Assembly (NCBI GenBank): GCA_029339505.1
Contig: JAQISU010000251.1
Span: 2,270,001 to 2,334,000 of the forward strand
DNA length: 64,000 bases
DNA from: Unio delphinus
Taxonomy: Eukaryota; Mollusca; Bivalvia; Unionida; Unionidae
Direction: 5' to 3'
In this document: in pieces, positions 30,531 to 41,827 of the stretch
Layout: every line of letters begins with the position of its first letter
How positions within the stretch are numbered: position 1 is the first letter of the stretch
Position numbers and translations under genes: made by a program
The notes under the pieces: model-generated
Databases searched by the model: none
What the model was told of the DNA's origin: nothing
What the model saw: the letters and a program-made list of their open reading frames with translations, nothing else

Positions 30531-31500
30531 GACCACGCGGTGGTAATTGAGTATCCTCGGGAATTACCTGTAGTTGTTGTCGAGTAAATCCTCGCTGAGG
30601 GGCAGTTGAATCCAGTGTATAGATTGCTGGTCTACCAGTTGATCGTGTTATGCCGGATATCTTGTGTGCAGTGACACTCCAAATAGGATCAGTAGCCCTT
30701 TTTGTGCCACCTTCCAGCTCTCCTGGTTCGTATAAATACCTAACAGTGTAATTACTACCAAGAATTGGTTCTTTGAAATCTTTTTGTGAAATCCCTTGAA
30801 TCCCCATTTTAGGTATAGACTTCTTTTTAATCGCGTTGATAGATTTCATGTTGATCGTTCTAGTAATCTCGTTATTCAGTGCGATAATCACAGCTGGTAA
30901 CCTTTTGACCCATTCACGGGAACGCTTTTCTTGGATGAATTCTTTTGCGTATTGATATCCAAATAACCGCTCAGCAATCGTCCGATTAAACCGTTCAACA
31001 ATTGCCTGATCGCGATGTAACGCAGTAAGCCCCCGTCTGATGGTGACATTGTGATCTTTCATCGCTGATAAAACAGCGCCTTGAAATTCCTTGCCAGGAT
31101 CAACTTGTAACAGATTTGGCCAACGCAGAGAACCTCGTCGATAAATCCTCTCAAATGCAGAAGCGACTTCAGTGGCCGATTTTGTCTTCAGCGGTTCTGC
31201 TTCTTTGTATCGACTCGCAACGTCAACTACGGTTAGCGCGTATTTGTAACCACCATCATGTGGCAGAAATAATATATCAGCCTAATGAACTTCATTAGGA
31301 GCGGTCACATCAAAATGCGAGTAATTAATCTGTTTAGGCGGTGGTAGATAAATTTGCCATAGTGCCTGTTTGGATAAACAATGAGCCGCAGTAGACTTTT
31401 TCACTTTTGCGGCGTTGGCGAGTTTATTGATTGCTGATTTACCCCTCCAGTATCCTCTTGGGGAATAATAAATTGATTCCATATTATTAATTACCGGCAC
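30523..31500 (-). pseudogene. Polinton integrase with one TAG stop
   Basis: The 72-codon N-terminal ORF (31,282-31,500) contains SPRGYWRG and WQIYLPPPK. It ends in a TAG at 31,282-31,284, where the family has Gln before the first catalytic Asp. The same frame continues to 30,523 with the catalytic triad: Asp at 31,276-31,278, Asp in VDPGKEF at 31,099-31,101 and Glu in IVERFN at 30,994-30,996, a DD35E spacing. The C-terminus has VRYLYEPGELEGG, a chromo/SH3-like tail. The enzyme inserts the element through its TIRs. Apart from the single CAG-to-TAG-type change the frame is clean. Its last 8 bp overlap the end of the replicase gene on the other strand. Confidence 0.9.
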
Positions 31501-31822
31501 CTAACATCAATTTGCTTTTCATTGCCGATTTTATCAAAAATGAAGCTAATTTTTCTTTGAAGGATTTATCAGGAATAGCATTTAACGCATGAATTAATTT
31601 CACATCTGCTAGATGCCTGTGTTGCAAATTGCTGCTTTTATATGCAACATCATGAAGGTGACACGCCTTATCAATGGCGTTTATCGGATACTCGCCGGAT
31701 CGGGGCTGATTTTGATCATCAAGTCTGATATCTAATCGTGTTCCGGGGCCACAGTAGCTATATCCTGGAAGGTGCTTTTCTCCGGGGTACTTTGCCCATT
31801 GGGTTCCAGGGAGCTTTGCCAA
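31487..31822 (-). CDS. Parvovirus-type phospholipase A2 domain protein
   Basis: The 111-residue ORF has the calcium loop YCGPGT (23-28), the catalytic pair His57-Asp58 in HLHDVAY, and a supporting Asp73. This is the secreted/parvoviral PLA2 layout, known from parvovirus VP1 and from some Polintons and adintoviruses, where it helps virions leave endosomes. Whether this protein is virion-associated is inference. It is intact and overlaps the integrase start by 14 bp and the zinc-ribbon gene by ~90 bp on the same strand. Confidence 0.8.
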   Translation of the reverse strand: MAKLPGTQWAKYPGEKHLPGYSYCGPGTRLDIRLDDQNQPRSGEYPINAIDKACHLHDVAYKSSNLQHRHLADVKLIHALNAIPDKSFKEKLASFLIKSAMKSKLMLGAGN

Positions 31823-32004
31823 TTTGGCTGCGATATCACCTCCTCGTTTTTTTTTAAATCGGATTTTGTAGAAATAAATCTAAATTTCTTTGTACCACAT
31901 TGTACGCATTTACCAGAAAGCGCTGATCGGTTATTTCTAGTTGTAATCGTCGTCACGTCATCTGTGCCAGTACGCGTTTTACACTTCACACAATATAGAT
32001 CCAT
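31732..32004 (-). CDS. Small zinc-ribbon protein
   Basis: The 90-residue ORF starts MDLYCVKCKTRT and has a second pair in GKCVQCGTKKF, so Cys5, Cys8, Cys33 and Cys36 form one zinc ribbon like those of short viral and Polinton proteins (DUF5679-like, from memory). The C-terminal half is polar and likely disordered. It diverges from the ATPase gene, whose ATG is 6 bp away, and overlaps the PLA2 gene. Intact. Confidence 0.65.
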   Translation of the reverse strand: MDLYCVKCKTRTGTDDVTTITTRNNRSALSGKCVQCGTKKFRFISTKSDLKKNEEVISQPNWQSSLEPNGQSTPEKSTFQDIATVAPEHD

Positions 32005-32009
32005 AATTT

Positions 32010-32683
32010 ATGTATAGAGATATGGATATAATTGATTTTTCAGCGACTAAAGCAAGAGAACCGGTTAAACATCATGCAGCGCTACCAAACTCTATCCGGA
32101 TGATTATAATCGGGCCATCTGGATCCGGTAAAACGCAATTGTTGCTCAATTTAATAATGAGATGGATGAAGTGGGATAAGTTGTATTTAATTGCCCCTAG
32201 CGTAGATGATCAACGATGTTATGAAGTGCTAAAAGATTTTAACGACAGCGCGGTAGAAAAATCCGGCGAGGGTATTATTGAGTTTATAACCGATATCGAT
32301 GAAGCACCGAGCATTGATGATATTGATGGAGATATTAACAATTTAGTCGTATACGATGATGTAATGTTAGATAAACAAAAAAATCCTGCTAGGATCTTTT
32401 CCAGAGGCAGGCATAAAAACATTGACGTGATATATGTCACTCAACGCTACACTCAAATTCCAAAAGTGATCAGAGATAACTGCAATGTTCTTGCCGTATT
32501 CAACGGAGTTGATACTCATACTCTTAGAAATATTGGCAGACATGGTGCTGCGGTGATATGGATCATAATCAATTTAGAAATTTCTTTAGTAATGCTCAGT
32601 CAACCCCGTACGGATTCGCAACAATAAATCTACATGATCCTCGGACACGATATCGTATCGGACTAGATCAAATATTCGGTTAA
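32010..32683 (+). pseudogene. FtsK/HerA-type packaging ATPase, frameshifted near C-terminus
   Basis: The open part (32,010-32,627, 205 aa) has Walker A GPSGSGKT (35-42) and Walker B LVVYDDVML (Asp116-Asp117), followed by FSRGRHKNIDVIYVTQR, the Polinton genome-packaging ATPase layout. Near 32,555 the frame shifts; the alternative frame continues with DMDHNQF and TPYGFATINLHDPRTRYRIGL and ends at 32,683. A single-base indel therefore replaces the last ~40 residues by an aberrant end. Translation probably starts at Met5 (MDIIDFS). It is the rightmost P1 gene, just inside the TIR. Confidence 0.85.
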
Positions 32684-32700
32684 AATCATTTTATTATTTT

Positions 32701-32884
32701 TATTAACCTGTAGCAGCAGAGAGGGTGGATGACAACGACGCTGGCGTAGACGAGGAAGCGTTGGTTGTCGATGCTTTTTTTACGATTCGACGCTTTTCTT
32801 TGGTTGTTTTGTGCGTTGGTTGTAGACGCTTTTGTTCGATTCGACGCTTTAAGTTCGGTTGTAGGGTTCACCCTCTCTGCTGCT
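32701..32884 (-). repeat. Right terminal inverted repeat of P1
   Basis: It mirrors the left TIR and ends CACCCTCTCTGCTGCT at 32,884. It carries the same two internal 38-bp repeats and the same nested 16-bp inverted ends (32,712-32,727 and 32,869-32,884). The adjacent cttct is the second target duplication copy. Confidence 0.93.
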
Positions 32885-33320
32885 CTTCTTGTGGGTGCCA
32901 TCTCAGATCAATTTGCCTGAAAATGAAAAAGCAGACCAAGCAGCAAAAAGCAGTCTGATGAAAGGCCAAATTGAACCCGTACAGTACAACACTCGGGAAC
33001 TATATAGTCAAGTCAGAGACAGAATTAATAATAAATGTCAATAACAATGGGAAAACTCCACAAAAGGTAGACATCTATACCAACTACAAAAAGAGGTCAC
33101 TAGAACCCAATGTTTACCAAAAAGCCTGGCAGCCATTGATATTAAAATCATCAACAGAATCAGAACAGGTAAAACACTACTAAATGTCAGCTTTATGGAA
33201 CATATAAGTACAGTACCCACGCTGGATAAATGTCCACACTGTCCAGAAACTGAAACATTGGAACATGTATTCAACATATGTCACAAATACCATCGACAGC
33301 GTACCGTCCTCCAACTGAAA
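32885..33320 (+). pseudogene. LINE ORF2 continuation: last RNase H motif and zinc tail
   Basis: Directly after P1 the frame reads FLWVPSQ...ENEKADQAAK, the final RNase H motif (normally WVPSHxGIxGNExAD, here with Gln for His). It then runs through INRIRTGKTLLNV to the tail KCPHCPETETLEHVFNICHKYH. At 33,320 the sequence jumps into polypurine 3' UTR. Compared with copy 2 about 0.65 kb is deleted, including the ORF2 end, with aaag microhomology at the joint. Confidence 0.8.
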
Positions 33321-34281
33321 CAAAGGAGGGAAGAAGGAAAAATAAAGAAAGAAGGAAGAAGGGAGTAGGAAGAAAGTGGGAAAGAGAAAAGGGAAAAGAA
33401 GAGAAAAAGAAGAAGGAAGAAATGAAAAAACACCAAACACACCCCATTCCAACTCAAAAAAAAAAATTATTTTTTTATTTTTTTTCCCCCAGGGTTCTCA
33501 TTTGGTACGAGAACCTTTTTCGAAGAATCTCTTTCTCGAAATCTAACTTTATCAATTTTGACCACCGCTCAAAATTAACAAGCTAAAATACCTAACAGTG
33601 ACTACACTCATTTATGTCGCTAAGACATTTTAGCAATTAAATTTGTTAAGGACCTACAGCATGTACACTATGCACTAGAAATATTTATTGATTGGAAAGA
33701 TGACAAATTCTATATTATATGGATTTGATATAATTGCACAGGTGGCTTACACATTATTGGTATTTTTTCTGTCCATAGTAAAACTGGACTAGATTAGAAA
33801 TAAGGGCGTTTCAAGCGTAAACAATGGCAACATCCAGGAGTGTGGAGAAACAGAAATAGGCTAACCTGATTGTCAATGAAAACATGGCTGATCCATTGGA
33901 TTTTATCTACTTTTACGTAACACGGGTTCTGATTAGATGTTGGAAATCTTGATTTCAAACTCGGCCTATTCTCACACTGATGTAAAGTACAGCCAAACTA
34001 TTTGGCAATTCACTAATTACACAGATACTTAATACTTCATTTTAGAAGTAATAAGATATCAAACCGATTGGATTATGTCTTTAACTAGAGTGAAACAATT
34101 TGACCCGACATGTTACTCTAAGGCGAGACTGCCATTTAAAGCGGGTGCCGGGGAGACTGCGACAACACAGCCTAGCGTAGTCAAAGTTACCTTTGGTCCC
34201 GACCAATCAAATAGCCCGACCCTCGGACATTAACTGGTCGCGAAAGCACATAGTTGCGCATGCGACCTTAATTCAAATAAA
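33321..34281 (+). other. 3' UTR of LINE copy 3
   Basis: It starts in the second polypurine block (ggagggaagaaggaaaaat), passes the conserved gggttctcatttggtacgag segment and ends at cttaattcaaat plus A10. It matches copy 2 almost base for base apart from a ~45-bp deletion near 34,100 between tttgac and ccgacat. No gene is present. Confidence 0.75.
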
Positions 34282-34318
34282 AAAAAAATAGAACCATTCC
34301 ACGGAATAACCATAGAAT

Positions 34319-34898
34319 ATGGTGACAGCATCAACTTTATTTAACAATTTAAGACACAGCTATTTCTGGATATTAGACGGGGAATATGTAGTGGAAAAAC
34401 TACATAATGAATGGAAGTTTACAAACAGCCTGGACATTGCAAACAGACTGAAAATAGCCAGGAAGCTCTTAGAAAGAATGCTAGAAGAAGAAACCGAAAC
34501 GTTACGAGGCTGCATTAACTCACCGTATATCAGAGTGGGGACATTGAAGGAAGTGATAGATATTGTCGAAAACGTAAAGTGTTTTTTGGATAATATCTTG
34601 ACAGAGTGTCCCCATGTCCAAAATGGTTTGGACCAGCTCAAGAAAGCCGAAGAACTGATGAGAAATGAGCTATTAGAAGAAGTGAAGAAGATAAATGATA
34701 ACTGGAGTAAGGAAAGAACGGAGAAAAAAGACAATGAAAACAAAAAAAAAAGAGGAATTTGAAAGATTAAATAACAATTGGATAAAGATACAAGAGAAGT
34801 TTAGAGATATGTGGCATCCTGATTGGATTCTCGAGGACGAGAAGAAGAAGAAAATATTTGGAAAATTCAAAAGGTGGTGGAAACACGGCAGAAAATAA
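34319..34898 (+). pseudogene. Charged helical ORF with A10-tract frameshift, unidentified
   Basis: The 147-codon ORF is almost all helix, with KLLERMLEEETE and LKKAEELMRNELLEE. It closes just after a run of ten A (34,742-34,751). In the next frame the sequence continues with EEFERLNNNWIKIQEKFRDMWHPDWILEDE and stops at 34,898, so the original protein was probably about 190 residues. It could be ORF1 of another retroelement or an accessory gene; I cannot identify it. It lies directly after the poly-A of LINE copy 3. Confidence 0.4.
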
Positions 34899-35016
34899 AA
34901 TAAGAAGTACCCAAATGCCCTTTTCAGGGCCACTCATATACCTCAAAAAGATATTTGCTTTTTTTGCCTCCATTTTCCTTGTAGCTACATAGTCCCAAAT
35001 ACAAATAATATTCCCC

Positions 35017-35140
35017 ATGTTCAATTCCCTTGTGGCTAGAGTGCCGCACTATGTTCAATTCCCCTTGACGCTATAGTACCGCACTATGTTCAATTCCCCT
35101 TGAAGCTATAGTGCCGCACTATGTTTGACGATATAGTGCC
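35017..35140. repeat. 35-bp tandem repeat, 3.5 copies
   Basis: Units start at 35,017, 35,051 and 35,086 with atgttcaattcccct and end in gtgccgcact. A partial fourth copy begins at 35,121, and related pieces (gacgctata) continue to 35,240. They lie downstream of an inverted LINE ORF1 remnant and may be part of its UTR. Confidence 0.8.
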
Positions 35141-35319
35141 CCAAGCCCTTTTTGACTGGATTTTCCATTGACGCTATAAATCTTGAGGCAATAGTAGCCC
35201 ATGCTCTTTTTTACTGGATTTTCCCTTGACGCTATAGTAGCCCATATTACTACTTTTACTGCTTTGCGCTTTTTTGTTGCCTTTTTTCTCTTGGGGATTG
35301 GGGTAGATGATATTAAGGG

Positions 35320-36300
35320 AACCAACTCCTATGTTATATTGAAGCTTCCTTTACTTTCTTCAATATTTTGTATCCTAAAGGGGTTACTTGTAGTAATCTG
35401 AGATACTATCTTCATGGGAGTTTTGTATCCCGTTTTGTTTGGGGTCAAGATGTCAACCCATTTCTCTTGACCTTCCGGGGTTTTAATGTTCTCCTGGGCT
35501 ACTTCCACCCTTGCTTTGTGTAGTAGCACTTCTGCTGTTTCTTTTGCTCTTTTGGGACTTTGGGTAGGTATCCCTGCCGCCACGTTGGCGTACGTTTTTT
35601 TCTCCATTTGTCGTGGTCTTATTTGTCGCACAATCCCACGTGCCGTGTCCAAGATCCCCACATTTGGGGCACTTTCTGTCTGCTTCACAATTTTTATACT
35701 AGGAGCGTAGCTTAAACCCCATACAGTATAAAATGGTGGTATTTTTGCGTCCTCTTTCGTTACACTTATAATCCTTGCTCCCGACGTGATGTTGTTCCAC
35801 CCCCTGAAATTGGCCATTATTTTTTAGCCTAGGCATCTAACTCCTAATCTGGTGAAAAGCTTTGCCTCTAGTTCTTCCGTTCCCACATGGAAGGGTAGGC
35901 CATTTATGTGTACATCCACTGCTCTCGGCCCTATCTCTCTTTCAAATGGGGGGACGTGTACATGTGCCTCTTTCCCTTTCACTAGGAAGGATCCACATGT
36001 TAGCAAGGGTGTTCTTAGAGATACTGGATATAACATGTATCTCTTAGGTCCCGAATTCTGTAAGGCTGCTATTTGGGTAATATCCACTTCCATAGCCTGT
36101 AGTATTTCTACCTGGCGTGGGACTGTGTCGACACGCCGAAATCCAGCAGTTGGTATCCGGGTTGGTGATATGCAAGTAGGATGTTATCTTCAACCACCAC
36201 ATCAAAATATATATGCAGCCTTGATCTGCTCCCCTTCATAGATCCCCTGGGCTGCGATTCTTGCCCCTAAGGGAGGTATATTATTAAACAATTCTCAATA
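35320..36300 (-). pseudogene. LINE ORF1 (gag-like) remnant with CCHC knuckle
   Basis: The open part at 35,824-36,093 has VDVHINGLPFHVGTEELEAKLF, an RRM-like pattern. The part at 35,329-35,817 begins MANFRGWNN, and an overlapping frame around 35,640-35,690 gives CPKCGDLGHGTWDC, a CCHC zinc knuckle. At least two frameshifts break the gene. RRM plus CCHC is the usual ORF1 layout of I/Jockey-group LINEs. It is in opposite orientation to LINE copies 1-3. Confidence 0.65.
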
Positions 36301-38016
36301 CAAGCACCCGACTAAGCACCGGATTCTTTTTGGCTCGTTCGCAGGAAGTTGACTGACAAAGCCGCTTACTAACAAGACGTTGAGGAAAAGAAATATATAG
36401 AAAAGTGTAGGAGGGAAAATAACGACGTTAATTGTTTTTACTAAAGTCTTTCCAGTCCAGATTATTTACTGATTCGCACCTTAACTTATCTATCGCTGTC
36501 GACTTTTACAATTGTGACCGAAAAAGGCCACACAAAAAAGAGCGGGTCTTATTTAATCATCATAAAATACGGTAGTATGCATTTGTTTCACATGCACAGA
36601 TTGTGACATTACAGCAGACGACATTCAATCCGGATTGTATTGCAACACACCTTTAGGTCGATAAAGGTCGGCAAAAAATACCCTAACCCATAGCCAACGG
36701 CGCCCGGGGCGAATGCCACCCCCCGTCGCTAAGCCACTACATAAAATATAATGCACACACAGCTTCAGATTTTTGCACCATTTCATCATAATTGATATAA
36801 ACATTCTAACACAGAAGGCCTTTCAGATTGTACGATGTGGTCTATGTGTTCTTATACAGACCACTTTTTTCTAAAAAAAGATAGAACAGCGAATAAGCTG
36901 AATTTTTTAGAGCATCCAATTGTTTTAAATTTCTTTGCTAACTTCACATTCATTTTGTGTTAAAATTTATATTAGGTATGCAAACTCAACTGAAGTGACA
37001 AAATTAAATAGAAGTGGACAACTATTATCTGAATATTTCATATTTTTACCTTGTCAGATTCCTGAAAATGTCTACTAGTACTAGCTAGTGCAGACAAATG
37101 TTCCAAGGTAAGATTGTTTTAATACTTGATGTTCAATTTTAATTATTATATTGGCCAAGTCTGTCTAGTGTTTCTTTATAAAATCATGCCGTTAAAATTC
37201 TTATGTTGAGAAAAAGTAATGATTTTTACTGCATTTTTACAACACTAATAACTTTGTCATTTCCATGAACATTCTATTTATAACACCTTGTTACATATTT
37301 TACATATATATGGGTATTGTGTTCTTAACATACTGGAATATAGGAGTGCAGTAGAGTTTTTTTGTTTTGAAAGAGAAACTTTCAGTAAAGAATTCATTAA
37401 AGAATGAATTGTAAGGTAGGCTGGGTAAAATCCTTCACTAAAAGACCTGTGGGGTGCTGAAAACAATTTGTAAATTGTAGATGATACATTCTTATATTTA
37501 TAAATGGTTTTTCTAATATATTTTTTTAAAGACAAAATATAATGCCATGATCAGCAATACCGTTTTCTCTTTTCCAAAACTTTGCTGTTGTTATGGTTAC
37601 ATTTTTGATCATTAAGTAATTACTGTACAATATGTATTTAGCAAATGTCAACATTGGGGAAATTTGCTGTAGCTGGATAAGGCAGGTGCTGTGTCAGTGA
37701 AGTTCCAATTTAACTGGAAAGAAAGGCAAATCAGACACTAGCTCAAGATGAAATGATTATCATTAAGGTGGGTGATCATTATGCAGGTGTGGACTGTATA
37801 TTTTAATTTCTGGTCTTCAGCCATCCATTATTCTTTTAGTAAAAAATGGTCTGAGATTGCAGCATAGGATTAAATTTTGAGTGGCACATAAAGTATACAA
37901 CATAATGAACAAATACAAATGTGACATACAGTTAATAATAGCTGAGTATGTCGATGAAGGTTCTGTTTCGACAGATGATATGCATCATAAATTTGTTTCA
38001 CATTTATCCTGTACAG
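36301..38016. other. AT-rich host DNA, no gene recognised
   Basis: Short ORFs here have no coding character and no splice-site-bounded exon was recognised. It is probably intergenic or 5' intronic sequence of the gene that follows. Confidence 0.5.
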
Positions 38017-41000
38017 TACAAATGTAGAACAGAGATGTACAGAGATCCTGTCGCTCTTGATGGCACCGTACCATATGACCTTGACAAAATTCCGATGAGG
38101 AGGAGACGTCATGTTAAGAGGGAGGCAATATCTCCACATAGAACTAAATTAAACCATTCAGAATTATCAACCATATTGGATCCATCACAGGTATATATAT
38201 CTCATCTATTGCTCAGAAATGTTGCAGTTGTTAACTGTTAAGTTCATCTTAACTAGTTACGTGTTGTTTTATTGTCTCGCATGATTTTCTTTTCTTCATA
38301 ATTATTCAAAACAGGTGAGTGTAAAGCAACTCTGTCCAATTGACACACATAATTGTTTTTTTAAAGTATTCGCTTTCATTCATTATCATTTGCATGCTTG
38401 AGCCATATGCTTTGTTTAATAAAATTTATATGCAACACTTTGCAAAATCATTTTCAGACCTTTATCATAGGAGACATCTCTATTGCACCAGATGGTGAAG
38501 ATGAAGGATGGCTTTACCAGCACACGTTAAAACATGAGCATGCCTATCAACAACTGGATGACAAAATGAAAGTTTTTGCAGTGGCTGGATGGGATGATAG
38601 TAAAAAGACTCTGCAAGTAGGTTTTACTCCATGAATATCGGTTGCATTTCATTGTTCTAGAAATAATTCTTTTATAATACTATTATCAGTGTTGTCTCTG
38701 TTAATAAATTATGTCTCTTTTACTAATGAATTAGAGGGACCTTCTTATAATGTTCCAAGCTGTACTAATAATGAAATTGTTTATGTACTTGGCAAAATAC
38801 AAAATGTTTTTAATTAAATTTGTCTTAAGTAATTAATTTATGGAATGTAAAAATTAAGGCAACATGTAGGTAGGTATTAAATGGTGGTTGATTTTAACAT
38901 AATTTTTGCTGTGATTGACATATAGCAGTGATCTTCGCTCTTTTAAAACAAACATTCAAGATGTACACTGATTTATTCTCATATTATGCCATTAAACTTT
39001 ACAGGAGTGCATGGATTTGTGCTAAAGCAGATAATCAATAATGCAGTGGATTGTGTTGTTTTATCTAACCACAGAACCATTTGGCCCTTCTATCATGCTC
39101 AGACTGTAACTTTATGTGTTTCCTGCATACAATTATTTAAAGGGATAGCACTGAGGATCTGTGTTTAAGTTGTTTTAAGTATATTTGTAGACATTTAATA
39201 ACTTGTTCATTTTCTGCACCAAGTGATGATTACACAAAGCTCTTATAATGCTTGTAATTGCCACCATGAATATGGAATGCATTTTTACACTGTGACAATT
39301 TATGTACATAAACTTGAAGGTACATTAGAATATTTGGCAGAAAAGTTACTTAGGTTATTTCTACCCTGTTTACTGTTTACAAAATGAGTTATCAAGGTTT
39401 ATTGTATGATGTACATTGTTCATTATTGATGGGTAAAAACCTTCTTTATTTTTAACTTTGAAATATTATTATTAAATTTGAACTATATATTTTTTTAAAT
39501 GAATAAAATTTAGTGACATTTGATACTGCATTTATGATAGGGTCCCTAGGTGTTCAAGTGGTCTTAAGTACTCACTTTTACAGACCACTCTTTTCTCGCC
39601 TCTCTGCATGGTTTTGAGTATTGTGCTCAATCTTTGTGATTATGTGAGAAAGATGAGACTACTTTCTTTGGGTTAGTGGTTCTTACTGAGGTTTTCCTGG
39701 ATTCTTCCTCCAACAGTTGTACTGGCAGCCATGTGTGTCTTATCTTGCACTGAGAAATGGTGTTGAACACACAACATCAATACAGAGTGACAACTGTCAA
39801 CAAACATGGGTTCAATGACTCCATAGTTTATAATGCAAACAAAAATAAATCACAAATCTGGTATATTTCATTACAAATGACATTTTTCTTGAAAACTTGT
39901 GTAGATTACAAGTTATATACATATAAATAAAGTCCATAAAAGCACTTTTCTCAAAAAGAGTTATTATGCTATTATGAACTTCCATGATTACTATTAAATC
40001 GTTATCCATAGACGTCTCTGCCAGTATTGATCAACATCTGTCAAGATACATGTAATGAAAAAATTTTGTTAACCTGCAGCTGTGAATTTTTTGGGACATG
40101 CTGCTTTTTGCAACCTTTTACAGCGTGGTCATTCAGGACAAGGTACAAACTTCCCTCATATCTCAGAATATTTTTATAAGTATATTTTTCTTCTATCCAG
40201 AACTGATAAAATGATTTTTACTAGTCAAGTAAACAAATATGTTGAATTAAATATTACAAAAGACCTTATTTTAAATACTACAAAATAACTGATTAAATAT
40301 AAGATACATGTAAACATATTTAGCTATTGTTGTGTTTTATAAAGATAATGTAATATATTTCATTTGTTCTACCTACTGTTACGGCTATTGGATTTAATTT
40401 ATTTATTTTTTAATTGTTAAACCCAAATTTATTATTAAGGATTTAATATTCATTAATTGGGAAATTGTTCTAGAAAATTCAGCTTAATCACTTTCTGTAA
40501 ATAGGCTGACTTAGATTGTAAACAAGTTTTGACCTTGGCTTACAATGGTCTAGTTCCTGACCTTGCTTTAGACATTGTCAACAGGTCTTCAATTTCATTG
40601 GTTAATTTTAGGGACAACATTTTTATTTTTAGTTCTTAGGGGTAAGATAATCTAGAATATGTGATTTTTAGGGAAGGTAGTGACCTTCCATGACCTTCTA
40701 TCAATTTCTAGAAAAGCGCGTGATCACTTGTTTACTTCAGAAAAACAATATATATAGCTGTATTTTAGAAGCTGATAGTAGTAGAATATAATTTGGGCTT
40801 ATTTTTAAGAAGTTGTGTATTTTCTGTTAGAGTTTAATATCTTGTTCTGGACTGTGTCAATTCGTTGGAAAAGAAGAATTATTCTATTTATCTGAAAAAG
40901 GACATATGTTTCATAATTTCATATGGATGATTTAAAAACAAGAACTGCATCACGTGACATTGTCAGCCATTTTGGATTATTACATCGTCAAGATTCGAAC

Positions 41001-41796
41001 CTGGAACTATTAGAACATTTATTTATCAGGACTTGAAATTCCATTAGTGGATTATTTTGTGAATTCTATATTTGTTGGATTTGATTCTCTAAAACCGTAA
41101 GTTTATTTATTTTATGAAAATAATTGTACTTAATAAATTCATTGTTAAAGTTATACAAGCTTGTTAGTTTTCACTGTTTCTGTGTTGCTGCTTATTCGAG
41201 CCTAAGCACGTAACATAGAATTGGTGGCTATCGTCCGAGATTGAGATTGAGATTTGAGATAAATTTGAATTTAAATTTGAATTTCCCCTAGTTTTTGAGA
41301 ATTTTAAATCTTTAGTGAGGCTAACACGCGTGTATCAAAATGACATCTAAGGTAGAAATATTTCTTTCTAATCCTACCCAGGAGCAATTAGATCTTTTCA
41401 AAAAAGACGAGTTGGTTCAACTTGCCAGAAAATACGATCTTTCCGAAGTGAAGGCTCCTTTAACGAAACAAGATATCAAAAAGATTTTGGTCCAGTATTT
41501 GGTAGAACATGATCTTTCGGAACAAAGTGCTTTGATTCCAGTCAGTAAGTCTGCATCAGACTCTGACTTTAAACTAAAGGAATTAGAATTAAAATTCCAG
41601 ATGGAATTAGAGTTAAGGAAGCTGGAGTTTCAGGAAAGAGAGAAAGAGAAACAAATTGAATTACAAAAAGAGCAAATGCGAATTGAGAGAGAGGAGAAAG
41701 AGAAACAATTTGAATTACAAAAAGAGCAGATGCTGATTGATAGAGAGAAAGAGGAGAGAGAGAGAGACAGGAAAGGGAGAAAGAAAGACAATTACA

Positions 41797-41827
<31 letters not shown>

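Larger units (their letters stand above)
17574..32884. mobile_element. Polinton P1, 15.3 kb, complete with TIRs and target duplication
   Basis: The element is bounded by ~183-bp inverted repeats and a 5-bp target duplication. It encodes the Polinton hallmark set: retroviral-type integrase, adenain-like protease, major capsid protein, packaging ATPase and a family-B-like polymerase. Virion genes run leftwards from 25 kb; the replicase runs rightwards from 26.9 kb; integrase, PLA2 and zinc ribbon run leftwards and the ATPase rightwards at the right end. Integrase, capsid, pVI-like and HNH genes have in-frame stops; fibre, ATPase and one small gene have frameshifts. The TIRs differ at about 3 of 183 positions, so insertion is fairly recent. 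Confidence 0.93.
14815..34281 (+). mobile_element. LINE copy 3 (RNase H-bearing, I/Nimb-like), interrupted by Polinton P1
   Basis: ORF2 begins 5'-truncated inside the endonuclease domain at 14,815 and runs to 17,573. There P1 is inserted, and ORF2 continues in the same reading frame at 32,890 after removal of one 5-bp target duplication. It then passes, through an internal deletion at 33,320, into the 3' UTR and ends with a poly-A-like run at 34,281. Order endonuclease, RT, RNase H, zinc tail fits the I supergroup. Everything from 17,574 to 32,884 belongs to P1. Confidence 0.85.

Noticed and set aside
22009..31500. Alternative genetic code or programmed readthrough to explain in-frame stops in P1
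   Set aside because: All three stop codons occur as lesions, they also end intact genes, and frameshifts occur elsewhere in P1; ordinary decay is simpler.
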